The notes beneath the pieces are model-generated. The model was not told the DNA's origin. It ran no database searches and saw only the letters and a list, made by a program, of their open reading frames with translations. This document shows, piece by piece, positions 43,710-52,088 of a DNA stretch of 64,000 nucleotides (positions within the stretch are counted from its first letter, which is position 1; every line of letters begins with the position of its first letter). Location: the NCBI RefSeq assembly GCF_000712295.1, contig NZ_JMKI01000047.1, forward strand, positions 62,001 to 126,000, in the 5' to 3' direction. Source of the DNA: Synergistes jonesii. GTDB lineage: Bacteria > Synergistota > Synergistia > Synergistales > Synergistaceae. The translations under genes and the position numbers were made by a program.

Positions 43710-44640
43710 CGGAAACCTATCGGCCCTTTCGGCTTTCTGCGCCGCGCTCTCCGAGCGCGCGGCCGGCAAAGATTTTATATTCGTCGCTTCCGAGGAGACG
43801 GCGGAAAAAGAACTCAAAGATCTTCTGCCCTTCTCTTCGGAATCGCTTTCACCGTCGATAGAGGGCGCTGTAATGAGCGCGGCCGGCTTTGCGCTGGCGG
43901 GAAGGAAGCCTTGGCTCATAGGGCGCGCCGCGGATATAGCGGGGCGCTGCTATTCGCGCATACGTGAGGCGATCGTGCAGACGGGACTGCCCGTGCGCAT
44001 CGTCTCCTTCGACGGCGGCATCTCCTGCGTCCACGAGGGTGCGTCTTCGCAGATGCTCGAAGACATCGCCCTGATGCGTGCGATGCCCCGAATGAACGTG
44101 ATAGTGCCTGCGGACGAAGAGACAGCCGTGCGCGTGATCGAAGCGGGCGATGAGATATCGTGCCCCTTTTACATGCGCCTTGACGGCGCCGCCCTTTCGC
44201 AGAAATACGAGAACGCTTCGGAGCCGTTTCACATCGGCGGCGCGAGGATACTGCGCGGAGGCGGCGGCGTCACTATATGCGCGTGCGGCGCTATGGTCGC
44301 CCGCGCGCTGAAGGCCGCGGAAAGGCTTGAAATGCAGAATATAAACGCAGAGGTGATCGATTGCTACAGCTTGAAGCCCTTCGCCGAGAACGTCCTTCTC
44401 TCGTCGGTGCGGAGGACGGGCTGTTGCGTCGCCGCTTCCGAGGAGAACGCCTTCGGAGGGCTTTTCGGCGCCGTCGCCGAGTGCCTGGGGCGCACATATC
44501 CGGTCCCGCTGAGAAGCGTCGCGGTCGGCGACGAGTTTGTCAACAGTGGAACGCAGGAGGAGCTCTGCGAATATTACGGACTCACATGGAAAGAGATTGT
44601 GGACGCTGCGGCGCAGGTCTGGGCGCTGCGTAGGAGGTAG
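43699..44640 (+). CDS. Transketolase C-terminal-like protein
   Basis: A 313-residue protein like the pyrimidine-binding and C-terminal domains of transketolase. Matching segments include GAVMSAAGFALAGRKPW, SQMLEDIALMRAMPRMNVI followed by VPADEETA, and INAEVIDCYSLKPF. The THQ histidine of active enzymes is replaced (GASSQ). Together with the preceding half it forms a split transketolase-like pair that probably lacks activity. The ATG at 43699 has GGAGGAG nine bases upstream. It is followed by ftsE after seven bases. Confidence 0.75.
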   Translation: MNADGNLSALSAFCAALSERAAGKDFIFVASEETAEKELKDLLPFSSESLSPSIEGAVMSAAGFALAGRKPWLIGRAADIAGRCYSRIREAIVQTGLPVRIVSFDGGISCVHEGASSQMLEDIALMRAMPRMNVIVPADEETAVRVIEAGDEISCPFYMRLDGAALSQKYENASEPFHIGGARILRGGGGVTICACGAMVARALKAAERLEMQNINAEVIDCYSLKPFAENVLLSSVRRTGCCVAASEENAFGGLFGAVAECLGRTYPVPLRSVAVGDEFVNSGTQEELCEYYGLTWKEIVDAAAQVWALRRR

Positions 44641-44647
44641 CTTGTCG

Positions 44648-45343
44648 ATGGAAATTCAGTTCTCCGGCGTATCTAAGACGTTCCCGCCGGATATCAACGC
44701 TCTGGAAAATATTTATCTCAACGTGGACAAAGGCGAATTCGTCTATCTGATAGGCGAGACGGGCTCTGGCAAGACGACGCTGATGCGCTGCATATTCCGC
44801 GAAGTGGTGCCGTCGCGCGGGCATATAAGCGTAGGCGGGCACGCCCTGCGCAAGATGGGGCGCTTCGAACTCGCTCTTTTCCGCCGCGATATAGGAGTCG
44901 TCTTTCAGGACTTTGCGCTGCTTCCCAATCTGACGGCATTCGAAAACGTCGCTTTCGTACTCGAAGTGATGGGCATGCCGAAAAAAGAGATAGAGGGGCG
45001 CGTCGTCGACGTGCTGAAAACCGTCGGGATATGGCGGCGCAGAGCGCTCTTTCCTCAGCAGCTTTCCGGAGGGGAGCAGCAACGCCTTGCGATAGCGCGC
45101 GCTGTGGTAAACGAGCCCTCTTTGCTGCTTGCGGACGAACCGACGGGGAACCTCGACAATCATACCGCCGATGAAATAATGCAGCTTCTGCTCGATATAA
45201 ACGCCGCCGGGACGACGGTTATCATGGCGACGCATAACCAGTACCTCGTCGACAGCTACAGGCACCGCGTCGTCAAGCTGAGACGCGGGCGCATAGTGCG
45301 CGACGACAGAGAAGGAGGCTATGAGAGCAATGTCGAGGATTAA
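44648..45343 (+). CDS. ftsE: Cell division ATP-binding protein FtsE
   Basis: FtsE is the ATPase of the FtsEX complex, which controls septal peptidoglycan hydrolysis. The 231-residue protein has Walker [10 protein letters not shown] (about 36-44), the Q loop [13 protein letters not shown], signature LSGGEQQR (about 139-146), Walker [13 protein letters not shown] and the switch histidine in MATHN. A TTG at 44642 is also possible; both starts follow the AGGAGG site at 44632. It overlaps ftsX, and an EnvC-like activator follows, giving the full functional module. Confidence 0.95.
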   Translation: MEIQFSGVSKTFPPDINALENIYLNVDKGEFVYLIGETGSGKTTLMRCIFREVVPSRGHISVGGHALRKMGRFELALFRRDIGVVFQDFALLPNLTAFENVAFVLEVMGMPKKEIEGRVVDVLKTVGIWRRRALFPQQLSGGEQQRLAIARAVVNEPSLLLADEPTGNLDNHTADEIMQLLLDINAAGTTVIMATHNQYLVDSYRHRVVKLRRGRIVRDDREGGYESNVED

Positions 45344-46214
45344 ATACGTATTCAGAGACGGCTGGCGTTTAGTCTGGCGCCACTTCGGTATGAGCCTTCT
45401 GACGATATTCACCGCGATGTCTGTCTTCTTCGTCGTCGGCGCGACGATGCTCTTTATACTCAATATACAGAACATGGTGAGGGTGATGGAGGGACAGCTT
45501 TCGATTCAGGCCTACGTGAAGGGGGACGCTGAGCTTGACGCCGTTGCGCAAAAGGCAAAGGCCATAGCCAACGTCCGCGAGGTAAAAATAGTTACGAAGG
45601 AAATGGCGCTCGAACGCCTGCGCGCGAGGCTGGGGAACCAGGCCAACGCGGTGACGCTGCTTGGCGAAAACCCTCTGCCCGCTTCGATAGAAGTGAAGGT
45701 CAGCCATGCCGCCGACGTATCGGATACGGCGCGGATGCTCATAGCCCTGCCTGAAGTCGAGGACATAGTCTACGCGGGGCAGGTTGTAGAAAAGCTCTCG
45801 CGCGTAGCGGATTTCGTCCAGCAATTTTCGCTTGTGATGCTGATCGTGGCGATAACAGCCTCCGGAGTAGTGCTCTTCAACACGATAAGGATATCCGTCT
45901 ACTCACGCGCCGAGGAGATTGCCGTGATGCTTAAAGTCGGCGCGACGTCGACCTACGTCGCCTTTCCCTTCGTGATACAGGGCTTCATACTCGGCCTTTC
46001 CGGCGCGCTCTTTGCGTCGGCTGCGCTCGGATACGCTTATTTCCGCGCTATAACCTGCCTTAAAGAGATGCTGCCCTTCCTCACTTTCATAGAAGCCACG
46101 CGCTATCTCGGGAAGCTCAGCCTCGTGCTGATACTCTGCGGCACGGTCCTGAGCCTCTTCGCGAGCCTGATAGCGGTCGAGAAATTCATCAGAAAGGCGG
46201 CCAGGCCGCTGTAG
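45330..46214 (+). CDS. ftsX: Cell division protein FtsX
   Basis: FtsX is the membrane half of FtsEX; it transmits ATP hydrolysis to periplasmic murein hydrolase activators. The product has one N-terminal membrane helix (about 22-45), a periplasmic domain with alternating strands to about 160, and three more helices with the FtsX pattern IRISVYSRAEEIAVMLKVGAT. Two ATG codons fit: 45321, two bases behind AGGAGG, and 45330, eleven bases behind; I prefer the latter. It overlaps ftsE. Confidence 0.93.
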   Translation: MSRIKYVFRDGWRLVWRHFGMSLLTIFTAMSVFFVVGATMLFILNIQNMVRVMEGQLSIQAYVKGDAELDAVAQKAKAIANVREVKIVTKEMALERLRARLGNQANAVTLLGENPLPASIEVKVSHAADVSDTARMLIALPEVEDIVYAGQVVEKLSRVADFVQQFSLVMLIVAITASGVVLFNTIRISVYSRAEEIAVMLKVGATSTYVAFPFVIQGFILGLSGALFASAALGYAYFRAITCLKEMLPFLTFIEATRYLGKLSLVLILCGTVLSLFASLIAVEKFIRKAARPL

Positions 46215-46225
46215 CGGGGCAAGCT

Positions 46226-47440
46226 ATGGGATTTTCCGCTAAAAAATTCCTGCCGCTCCTGCTCCTTCTCGTTGCCGCCGCTCTCTGCTCCGAGCCTGCG
46301 CTTGCAGCCGCCAAGACGGCGGCCCAGATCGAAAACGAAATAAAGCAGCAGGAGCAGGCTTACAAAAAAATACAGAGCCAGATGTCCAGGGTCAACAGGA
46401 ACATACAGGACAAGCAGCGCCAGGAGAAGAGCGTCACGCAGCAGATAGGCGTGCTGAGCCAGAAGATATCGCTTACGCAGCAGAGGGCGAACGTCGTCGC
46501 TTCGAAGATAAAGAAGCTGCAGAACAATATTTTTACCCTCGCGCGCGACATAGAAAAAGCGAATAAAGATATCCGCACGGCGCAGGGCGTGCTGAAAAAA
46601 CGTCTGATAGACATCTACAAATACGGAGGCGTCGCCGAATTCAACCTTCTGATGTCCTCGCAGGGCGCCGAGGACGCGCTCGCTAACGCCTATCTGCTCG
46701 GCAGGATCGCCGATCAGGATAAAAAGCTAATCAACGACCTGACGGAGAGGAAGCACCGCCTGACGATGACGCAGGAAGAGCTGAGAAGAGAACAGACAAA
46801 GCTGAAAGGGCAGAACGACGACCTCAGGCAGCAGAACAGAGAGCTCAAGAGCGCTGCGGACGAACGAAACGCGCTTCTTTCAAAAGTGCGCAAAGATAAG
46901 GCGCTTTTCATCGCGCAGCAGCAGGAGCTGATGCGCGCATCCCAGGAAATGCAGTCCGCCATCAAGAAGCTGCTTGCCGAAAAGCAGAGGCTCCGCGAAG
47001 AGGAGCGCAGAAAAAAGGGCGCGGCGGCGCGCCCGTCTACAACCTATTACAAGGGCGGACGCCTCATGTGGCCGGTTCAGGGCACGATAAACAGCCCATT
47101 CGGGACGCGCGTTCACCCCGTCTTCAAGACCAAGATCACGCACACCGGCATAGACATCGGCGCGCCGAAGGGGGCGCCCGTAGGCGCGGCTGAGGCCGGT
47201 GAAGTCCTTTACACCGGCTGGATGCGCGGCTACGGACAGGTCGTAGTCATCGACCACGGAGGCAACCTGACGACGGTCTACGCCCACCTGTCGAAGATAG
47301 AGACGTCGGAAAACGCGAGGGTGAAGCGCGGCAGCGTGATCGGGCGCGTTGGGTCCACCGGAATCACGACCGGCAACCATCTGCACTTCGAGGTGCGCGT
47401 CAACGGAAACGCCGTCAACCCGATGAATTATCTGAGGTAA
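46226..47440 (+). CDS. EnvC-like murein hydrolase activator (coiled coil plus M23 domain)
   Basis: A 404-residue exported protein. A signal peptide (about 1-27) is followed by a very long charged coiled coil (about 30-265) and a C-terminal M23/LytM domain (about 285-404) with HTGIDIGAPKGAP, HLHFEV and the ending NPMNYLR. The zinc ligand positions (HxxxD and HxH) are retained, so unlike EnvC, which is degenerate, this one may itself cleave peptidoglycan. Position right after ftsEX supports the role of hydrolase or activator driven by FtsEX. Confidence 0.9.
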   Translation: MGFSAKKFLPLLLLLVAAALCSEPALAAAKTAAQIENEIKQQEQAYKKIQSQMSRVNRNIQDKQRQEKSVTQQIGVLSQKISLTQQRANVVASKIKKLQNNIFTLARDIEKANKDIRTAQGVLKKRLIDIYKYGGVAEFNLLMSSQGAEDALANAYLLGRIADQDKKLINDLTERKHRLTMTQEELRREQTKLKGQNDDLRQQNRELKSAADERNALLSKVRKDKALFIAQQQELMRASQEMQSAIKKLLAEKQRLREEERRKKGAAARPSTTYYKGGRLMWPVQGTINSPFGTRVHPVFKTKITHTGIDIGAPKGAPVGAAEAGEVLYTGWMRGYGQVVVIDHGGNLTTVYAHLSKIETSENARVKRGSVIGRVGSTGITTGNHLHFEVRVNGNAVNPMNYLR

Positions 47441-47462
47441 CGGAAAAATTTCGGAAAGGCAT

Positions 47463-48665
47463 GTGAGAAATTTGAAATCCAAAATCTTATCTTTCGCCGC
47501 TGGCGCTATAGCCGGAGCCGTCATCTGCGCGGGGACGGGCGCACTCTCGCAGGCCACCGGCGCGGAGTGGGAAAAGAGCCTTCCCTTCACGCCGCAGCAG
47601 CTCGCGGTAATCAAGCAGGTAAAGCTCGCGCTGTCTACGTACCAGGTCGACGGAGACAAAAAGGGCAAGATAGACGACACGAAAATGTATTACGGCGCTC
47701 TGAAGGGGCTCGTCGCGTCGCTTGAAGACCCCTATACGAGATTCGTCGACCCCAAGGACCTCGCCGAAGAGAACGTCGAGATGGAGGGCGAATACGGCGG
47801 ACTCGGCATATATATCGCGTCGCGCGAAGGTCGCACTACGATAATCGCGCCGATAGAGGACACTCCCGCCGACCGCGCAGGAGTGAAGCCTCTCGACGAG
47901 ATCGTCAAGGTTGACGACAAAAACGTCTGGGGGATGGAGAGCGACGAGATAGTCAAACTCCTCCGCGGCCCCGCCGGCAAGCCGGTGACCCTGCAGATAC
48001 GCCGCAAAAACGTCAACAAGCTCATACCCGTCAAAATGGTGCGCGAGATAATCAAGATAAAGACGGTGCGCAGCGAAATGCTTGACGGCGGCATCGCGTA
48101 CATCAAGCTCAACCACTTCAACCTCAAGAGCGACGGAGAAGTGCGCGCCGCGCTGGAGAACGCGAAGAAGAAGAACGCAAAAGGCGTGATCATGGACCTA
48201 CGCAACAACCCGGGCGGGCTGCTCGACGTGTGCGTAGACGTCACGTCGCAGTTCATCCCCAAGGGAGTCGTCGTAGGGATGAGGGGACGCTTTGAAAAAG
48301 CCAACGAAACGCTCTACGCAAAGGAGGGACGCGCCAATAAACTGCCCTTAGTTGTCCTGATCAACGAAGGAAGCGCGAGCGCCGCGGAAATTTTCGCCGG
48401 CGCGGTGAAGGACCACAAGCGCGGCACTGTCGTCGGAGCGAAGACCTTCGGCAAAGGATCGGTGCAGACGCTCTTCAACCTGCCCGACGGCTCCGGAATC
48501 TACGTAACTATCGCGCGCTACAATACTCCCTCCGGCTTCGTCCTCGACCACAAGGGATTGCAGCCCGACGTCGCCGTCGCCGGCGAACCGAAGAAAAATA
48601 AAAAGGAAGACAAGCAGCTGCAGAAGGCCATCGGGATCATGAAACAGAAATTGAAGGCGAAATGA
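47463..48665 (+). CDS. ctpA: S41 family C-terminal processing peptidase
   Basis: A 400-residue carboxyl-terminal processing protease with a signal peptide (about 1-30), an N-terminal helical part, a PDZ domain (about 105-180; YGGLGIYIASREGRTTI and IKIK boundary) and the S41 catalytic domain. Nucleophile serine is in EGSASAAEIFAG and the general-base lysine in GAKTFGKGSVQT. It acts in the periplasm, often on wall hydrolases. The start is GTG with CGGAAAGG upstream. It lies between the EnvC-like gene and a deacetylase-like gene, a conserved neighbourhood in many diderms. Confidence 0.93.
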   Translation: MRNLKSKILSFAAGAIAGAVICAGTGALSQATGAEWEKSLPFTPQQLAVIKQVKLALSTYQVDGDKKGKIDDTKMYYGALKGLVASLEDPYTRFVDPKDLAEENVEMEGEYGGLGIYIASREGRTTIIAPIEDTPADRAGVKPLDEIVKVDDKNVWGMESDEIVKLLRGPAGKPVTLQIRRKNVNKLIPVKMVREIIKIKTVRSEMLDGGIAYIKLNHFNLKSDGEVRAALENAKKKNAKGVIMDLRNNPGGLLDVCVDVTSQFIPKGVVVGMRGRFEKANETLYAKEGRANKLPLVVLINEGSASAAEIFAGAVKDHKRGTVVGAKTFGKGSVQTLFNLPDGSGIYVTIARYNTPSGFVLDHKGLQPDVAVAGEPKKNKKEDKQLQKAIGIMKQKLKAK

Positions 48666-48669
48666 CGAA

Positions 48670-49767
48670 TTGGGCAAGCATTATCGCAAAGAAAGCAAAA
48701 AGAGCCGTATAATAAAAATTACCATCCTCTTCCTGCTCGCAGCGGCGGCGCTCTACGCCGCTGCCGCTTTCGTGGCGAGGCACGAAAGGCGGCCGTCGGT
48801 CGAGGCTCCGATCTCGACAAGCGCGGATAAGGACGAGGAAAAAGTTGCCGAAAAGGAGGACTTCGGCGAAAGATACGCCGGCGGGGAAAAGAGAGCGGAT
48901 AACGAACATCCGTCCGTTGAAAAGAAAGAGCTGGAAGAAAAGGCAACTACCGCCTTCGAAAGGAGCGCCGACAAAAAAATTTCCCAAGGGCAAAAACGGG
49001 CTGCATACGAAGAGCCCGAGGAAAGAAAATATTCCGGCCCCCTTCCGCTGCTCGCGATAATCGTCGACGACGGCGGCTTCCGCCTCGACTACGCGAAGCG
49101 TGCGGCGACGCTGTCGCTGCCTCTCACGTGGGCTATAATACCTTATCAGCCTTGCTCAAAAAAAATGCTCGAACTTGCGAAGGAAAAAGAGATACCTGCG
49201 CTTCTGCATCTGCCGATGCAGGCGATAACGGACAGGGACGCGTCGCGGTACATAATCGGAAAAGGTATGAGCGCCGGCGAAGTAAGGAAAAAAACCGCGG
49301 ACGCCTTAGCGTCGCTCAGCGGCGTTATCGGAGTCAACAACCACAGGGGCTCTATGTCGACCGCCGACGACTCGCTTATGTCCCCCTTTCTCGACGAGCT
49401 CAAGGAGCGCTCGCTGATATTCGTAGACAGCAGGACTATCGGAAGCAGCGTCGCCTACGCCGCCGCGCGCAAAAAGGGCGTACCCGCTCTGAAAAACGGA
49501 GGCTTCATCGACAACGTATCCGACAAAAAAGCGATAGAAACGGCCTTTGCAAACGTGCTGCCGGCCGCGAAGAAAAAAGGCCATCTCGTGATCATCTGCC
49601 ACTTCAGGCCCGCGACGCTGCTCTTTCTCGAAGAGCTCGACAAAAAATATGAAAATCTTCCCGCGCGCTTCGTCACGGTCCCGGAGATGATCGAGCTGCT
49701 CGACGCGCAGGGGGAGGAGAGAAAAAGCGACATCTCGAATAACTTGAAGAAAGAGATGGAAAAATAA
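48670..49767 (+). CDS. Divergent polysaccharide deacetylase (YibQ-like, PF04748)
   Basis: A 365-residue protein with a membrane anchor (about 15-34), a long charged linker (about 35-115) and a deacetylase-fold domain. The domain begins with LLAIIVDDGGFRLDYAKRA and contains LHLPMQA, GVNNHRGSMSTAD and VIICHFRP, the metal-site and active-site segments of the family. The start is TTG. E. coli also has yibQ directly after envC, so this order is conserved across phyla. The substrate is unknown, probably a wall polymer. Reading frame is intact. Confidence 0.85.
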   Translation: MGKHYRKESKKSRIIKITILFLLAAAALYAAAAFVARHERRPSVEAPISTSADKDEEKVAEKEDFGERYAGGEKRADNEHPSVEKKELEEKATTAFERSADKKISQGQKRAAYEEPEERKYSGPLPLLAIIVDDGGFRLDYAKRAATLSLPLTWAIIPYQPCSKKMLELAKEKEIPALLHLPMQAITDRDASRYIIGKGMSAGEVRKKTADALASLSGVIGVNNHRGSMSTADDSLMSPFLDELKERSLIFVDSRTIGSSVAYAAARKKGVPALKNGGFIDNVSDKKAIETAFANVLPAAKKKGHLVIICHFRPATLLFLEELDKKYENLPARFVTVPEMIELLDAQGEERKSDISNNLKKEMEK

Positions 49768-49844
49768 TATAGCCCGTCCCTTTCAGGAGAAGCGCCGCTT
49801 TGCTTTTGCAATCGTAGCGGCCGTGCGTTTTGTAAAAAAATTCA

Positions 49845-49873
49845 TGGACTTTATCTGAAAAAGATTGTAAAAT
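49845..49873 (+). promoter_or_regulatory. Promoter of the second ompH/skp gene
   Basis: TGGACT (49845-49850), a 17-bp spacer and TAAAAT (49868-49873) lie 68 bp before the start codon, with the same layout as the promoter of the first ompH gene. Confidence 0.62.
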
Positions 49874-49941
49874 ATTGCGGTCAGGCAGACGGAGTTCGTT
49901 TGAAAAATTCGCTGCGATAGATTTAAGAGGAGGAAATATCT

Positions 49942-50370
49942 ATGGTTTCAAGAAAGACTATAACGGTATCGATTATCGCGGTCGCGGCCGCGATATTTAT
50001 GGCGGGCTCGGCGCTGGCGGCGGACGTAATCGGCACGATAAGCACGCAGAAGATAATGTTCCAGCATCCAAAGTTCGAACAGGTGCAGAAACAGCTGAAG
50101 GATATATCGTCGACGAAGCAGAAGGAAGCTCAGAGCGCCATCGACAAGGAGACGGACGACAAGAAAAAAGCCCAAATCTATCAGTCGAAGCGCCAGGAAC
50201 TTGCCAAGGAAGAGCAGAAGCTCATGGAGCCTCTCTTCAAGGACATCAACCTCGCCATAAGGACCGTAGCCAACCAGAAGAAGCTCACGGTCGTCGTCGA
50301 TAAGGAGGCCGTCTTCTTCGGCGGAGTCGATATCACCGACGCGGTGATAACTGAGCTTAAAAAGAAATAG
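49942..50370 (+). CDS. OmpH/Skp-family periplasmic chaperone (paralog 2)
   Basis: A 142-residue exported protein with a signal peptide (about 1-27, ending ALA) and the Skp-like arrangement: strand VIGTISTQKIMFQHPKF, a charged coiled-coil hairpin (about 48-100) and closing strand KLTVVVDKEAVFFGGVDIT. It is clearly related to the protein at 21061, sharing the ending pattern VYYGGVDLT / VFFGGVDIT. AAGAGGAGG is the ribosome site. It has its own promoter and terminator, so dosage may differ from paralog 1. Confidence 0.88.
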   Translation: MVSRKTITVSIIAVAAAIFMAGSALAADVIGTISTQKIMFQHPKFEQVQKQLKDISSTKQKEAQSAIDKETDDKKKAQIYQSKRQELAKEEQKLMEPLFKDINLAIRTVANQKKLTVVVDKEAVFFGGVDITDAVITELKKK

Positions 50371-50396
50371 CGCGAACGCGGCGCAATGATATTTTC

Positions 50397-50427
50397 GGCG
50401 GTTTCCGTTGCGGAGGCCGCCCTTTTT
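50397..50427 (+). terminator. Rho-independent terminator after ompH paralog 2
   Basis: An 11-bp stem, GGCGGTTTCCG (50397-50407) against CGGAGGCCGCC (50411-50421) with two G-U pairs and a three-base loop, is followed by CTTTTT. Confidence 0.92.
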
Positions 50428-50437
50428 GATTCCGCTG

Positions 50438-50446
50438 TGCTATACT
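50438..50446 (+). promoter_or_regulatory. Extended -10 promoter of the adenosine-specific kinase gene
   Basis: TGCTATACT is an extended -10 element without a recognisable -35 box. It would give a leader of about 105 bases that can form a small GGCAGA/TCTGCC stem. Confidence 0.5.
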
Positions 50447-50559
50447 TTTTTTAATTGGGCAGATGACGCGTATTCCTCTGCCGCGCCGCGGCGAAGGCCG
50501 TCTTTATGCCCTCTTCCGCGGCCCAGCGAGAAAATAAAAATTTTTACGGAGGTGTTTTC

Positions 50560-51057
50560 ATGGCGGATGAATTGAAGATAGGAATCGTGCAGGTGGATAT
50601 CCCCGAGGATGCCAACGTTATCATCGGGCAGAGCCACTTTATAAAGACGGTCGAGGATCTCTACGAGGCTATGGTGACGTCCGCGCCCTGCATCGAATTC
50701 GGCATTGCATTCTGCGAGGCGTCGGGCGACTGCCTTATTCGCCACGACGGCAACAATAAAGACATGGAGCTCGCGGCGGTAGAGAACGCAAAAAAGATAA
50801 ACGCCGGGCACGTCTTTATAATAGCGATGCGAGGAGGCTACCCGATCAACGTCCTGAGCAGAATCAAGGACGCGCAGGAGGTCTGCCGCATCTTTGCGGC
50901 GACCGCAAACCCATTGCAGCTTGTCGTCGCAGAGAGCGGACAGGGCAGAGGTGTTATGGGGGTCATCGACGGATTTGGGACAAAGGGCGTCGAAGATGAA
51001 AAGGATATGGATTCGCGAGTAAAGCTTCTGCGCGACATCATCGGATATAAAAGGTGA
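50560..51057 (+). CDS. Adenosine-specific kinase-like protein (PF04008)
   Basis: A 165-residue protein of the adenosine-specific kinase family, first described structurally from thermophilic archaea. Typical segments are [20 protein letters not shown]-like ([19 protein letters not shown]), [35 protein letters not shown] and [16 protein letters not shown]. It is small, soluble and of normal length. The ATG at 50560 follows ACGGAGGTG. True activity in bacteria is uncertain. It has its own promoter and is separated by 275 bp from the nitrogenase-like operon, so a functional link is not implied. Confidence 0.88.
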   Translation: MADELKIGIVQVDIPEDANVIIGQSHFIKTVEDLYEAMVTSAPCIEFGIAFCEASGDCLIRHDGNNKDMELAAVENAKKINAGHVFIIAMRGGYPINVLSRIKDAQEVCRIFAATANPLQLVVAESGQGRGVMGVIDGFGTKGVEDEKDMDSRVKLLRDIIGYKR

Positions 51058-51136
51058 TTCATCGGAGAAGTGAAAAAGTGACGCCGGGGCGGCGCACGCC
51101 GCTTCGGCGTCATGGGCGCGCGGCGGAGCCCGCCGT

Positions 51137-51218
51137 AAATAAAATCGTTAAAGTTTTCGTTGCCGATGCGCCCGTATCGTGTTATTATTCACACAGTGAG
51201 AGTTGAAATAAAATCGTT
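51137..51218 (+). repeat. 13-bp direct repeat flanking the nitrogenase-like operon promoter
   Basis: AAATAAAATCGTT occurs at 51137-51149 and again at 51206-51218, 69 bp apart. One copy lies before the -35 box and the other after the predicted transcription start, so they bracket the promoter and could be operator half-sites. Confidence 0.6.
51160..51188 (+). promoter_or_regulatory. Promoter of the nitrogenase-like operon
   Basis: TTGCCG (51160-51165), a 17-bp spacer and TATTAT (51183-51188) form a good housekeeping promoter. Transcription from about 51195 would make a leader of roughly 138 bases. Confidence 0.68.
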
Positions 51219-51245
51219 CTGAATTGACGATGATTCGTTCGGAGT

Positions 51246-51313
51246 CGGAAGGCGAGCTTTTGAGAGAGGTCACTGTATTTTTTGTCCTTCCGTCTGCGGC
51301 GGAGGGGTTTTTT
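51246..51313 (+). promoter_or_regulatory. Leader attenuator: terminator with competing antiterminator
   Basis: CCTTCCG (51286-51292) can pair with CGGAGGG (51300-51306) to form a terminator hairpin followed by TTTTTT (51308-51313). It can instead pair perfectly with CGGAAGG (51246-51252), which would prevent the terminator. The structure ends 20 bases before the first gene. Confidence 0.6.
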
Positions 51314-51332
51314 ATTTTATGGGGGGCTGCAA

Positions 51333-52088
51333 GTGATAAAGATGGCGATTTACGGCAAGGGCGGCATAGGAAAATCCACCACGGCGTCGAACATTGCGGC
51401 GGCCTTCGCGCAGAACGGCATGCGCGTCATGCAGATAGGCTGCGACCCGAAGGCCGATTCGACCGTGAATCTGCGCGGCGGCGGGAGCGTCCCGACTGTT
51501 CTCGAACTTATAAGGGAGCGCGGCGCGGCGCTGACGCTCGAAGAGCTCGTTACGCCGGGCTTCGCCGGAGTGCTTTGCGTCGAAGCCGGCGGCCCGGCGC
51601 CGGGGCTCGGCTGCGCGGGACGCGGCATCATCGCGGCGATGGAGAAGCTGAAGGAGAAGAGGGCCTTTGAAATTTACAAACCCGACGCGGTGATTTACGA
51701 CGTTTTGGGCGACGTCGTCTGCGGCGGCTTTGCGATGCCGATACGCGAAGGCTACGCGAACAAAGTCTTCGTCGTGACCTCCGGCGAAAACATGGCGCTT
51801 CACGCCGCGGCGAATATCGCGGAGGCCGTCGCGAATTTCCGTTCACGCGGCTACGCGACGCTCGGAGGGATAATTTTGAATCGCCGCAACGTACCGCGCG
51901 AGGAAGAGAAAGTCGCGGAGCTCGCGTCGGACGTCGGTACGAAAATCGTCGGCGCGCTGGATTTCAGCCCGACGGTGCAGCGGGCCGAGGAGATATCGAA
52001 GACGGTGCTCGAAGCCTTTCCCGAGAGCGAAATGGCCGGCGAATACCGCGAGCTCGCCCGCCGTCTCCTCGCGGCTTGCGGTGAATGA
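51333..52088 (+). CDS. NifH-like nitrogenase reductase homolog
   Basis: A 251-residue P-loop iron protein of the NifH/BchL/CfbC type, which passes electrons from a bridging [4Fe-4S] cluster to a partner reductase using ATP. P-loop GKGGIGKST is at 8-16, CDPKADST at 37-44. The two cluster cysteines are Cys94 (GLGCAGRG) and Cys130 ([10 protein letters not shown]), so it should be functional. It is shorter than true NifH (about 275-295). The GTG start has GGGGGG upstream; the ATG at 51342 would leave too little before the P-loop. It overlaps the next gene by eight bases. Confidence 0.9.
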   Translation: MIKMAIYGKGGIGKSTTASNIAAAFAQNGMRVMQIGCDPKADSTVNLRGGGSVPTVLELIRERGAALTLEELVTPGFAGVLCVEAGGPAPGLGCAGRGIIAAMEKLKEKRAFEIYKPDAVIYDVLGDVVCGGFAMPIREGYANKVFVVTSGENMALHAAANIAEAVANFRSRGYATLGGIILNRRNVPREEEKVAELASDVGTKIVGALDFSPTVQRAEEISKTVLEAFPESEMAGEYRELARRLLAACGE

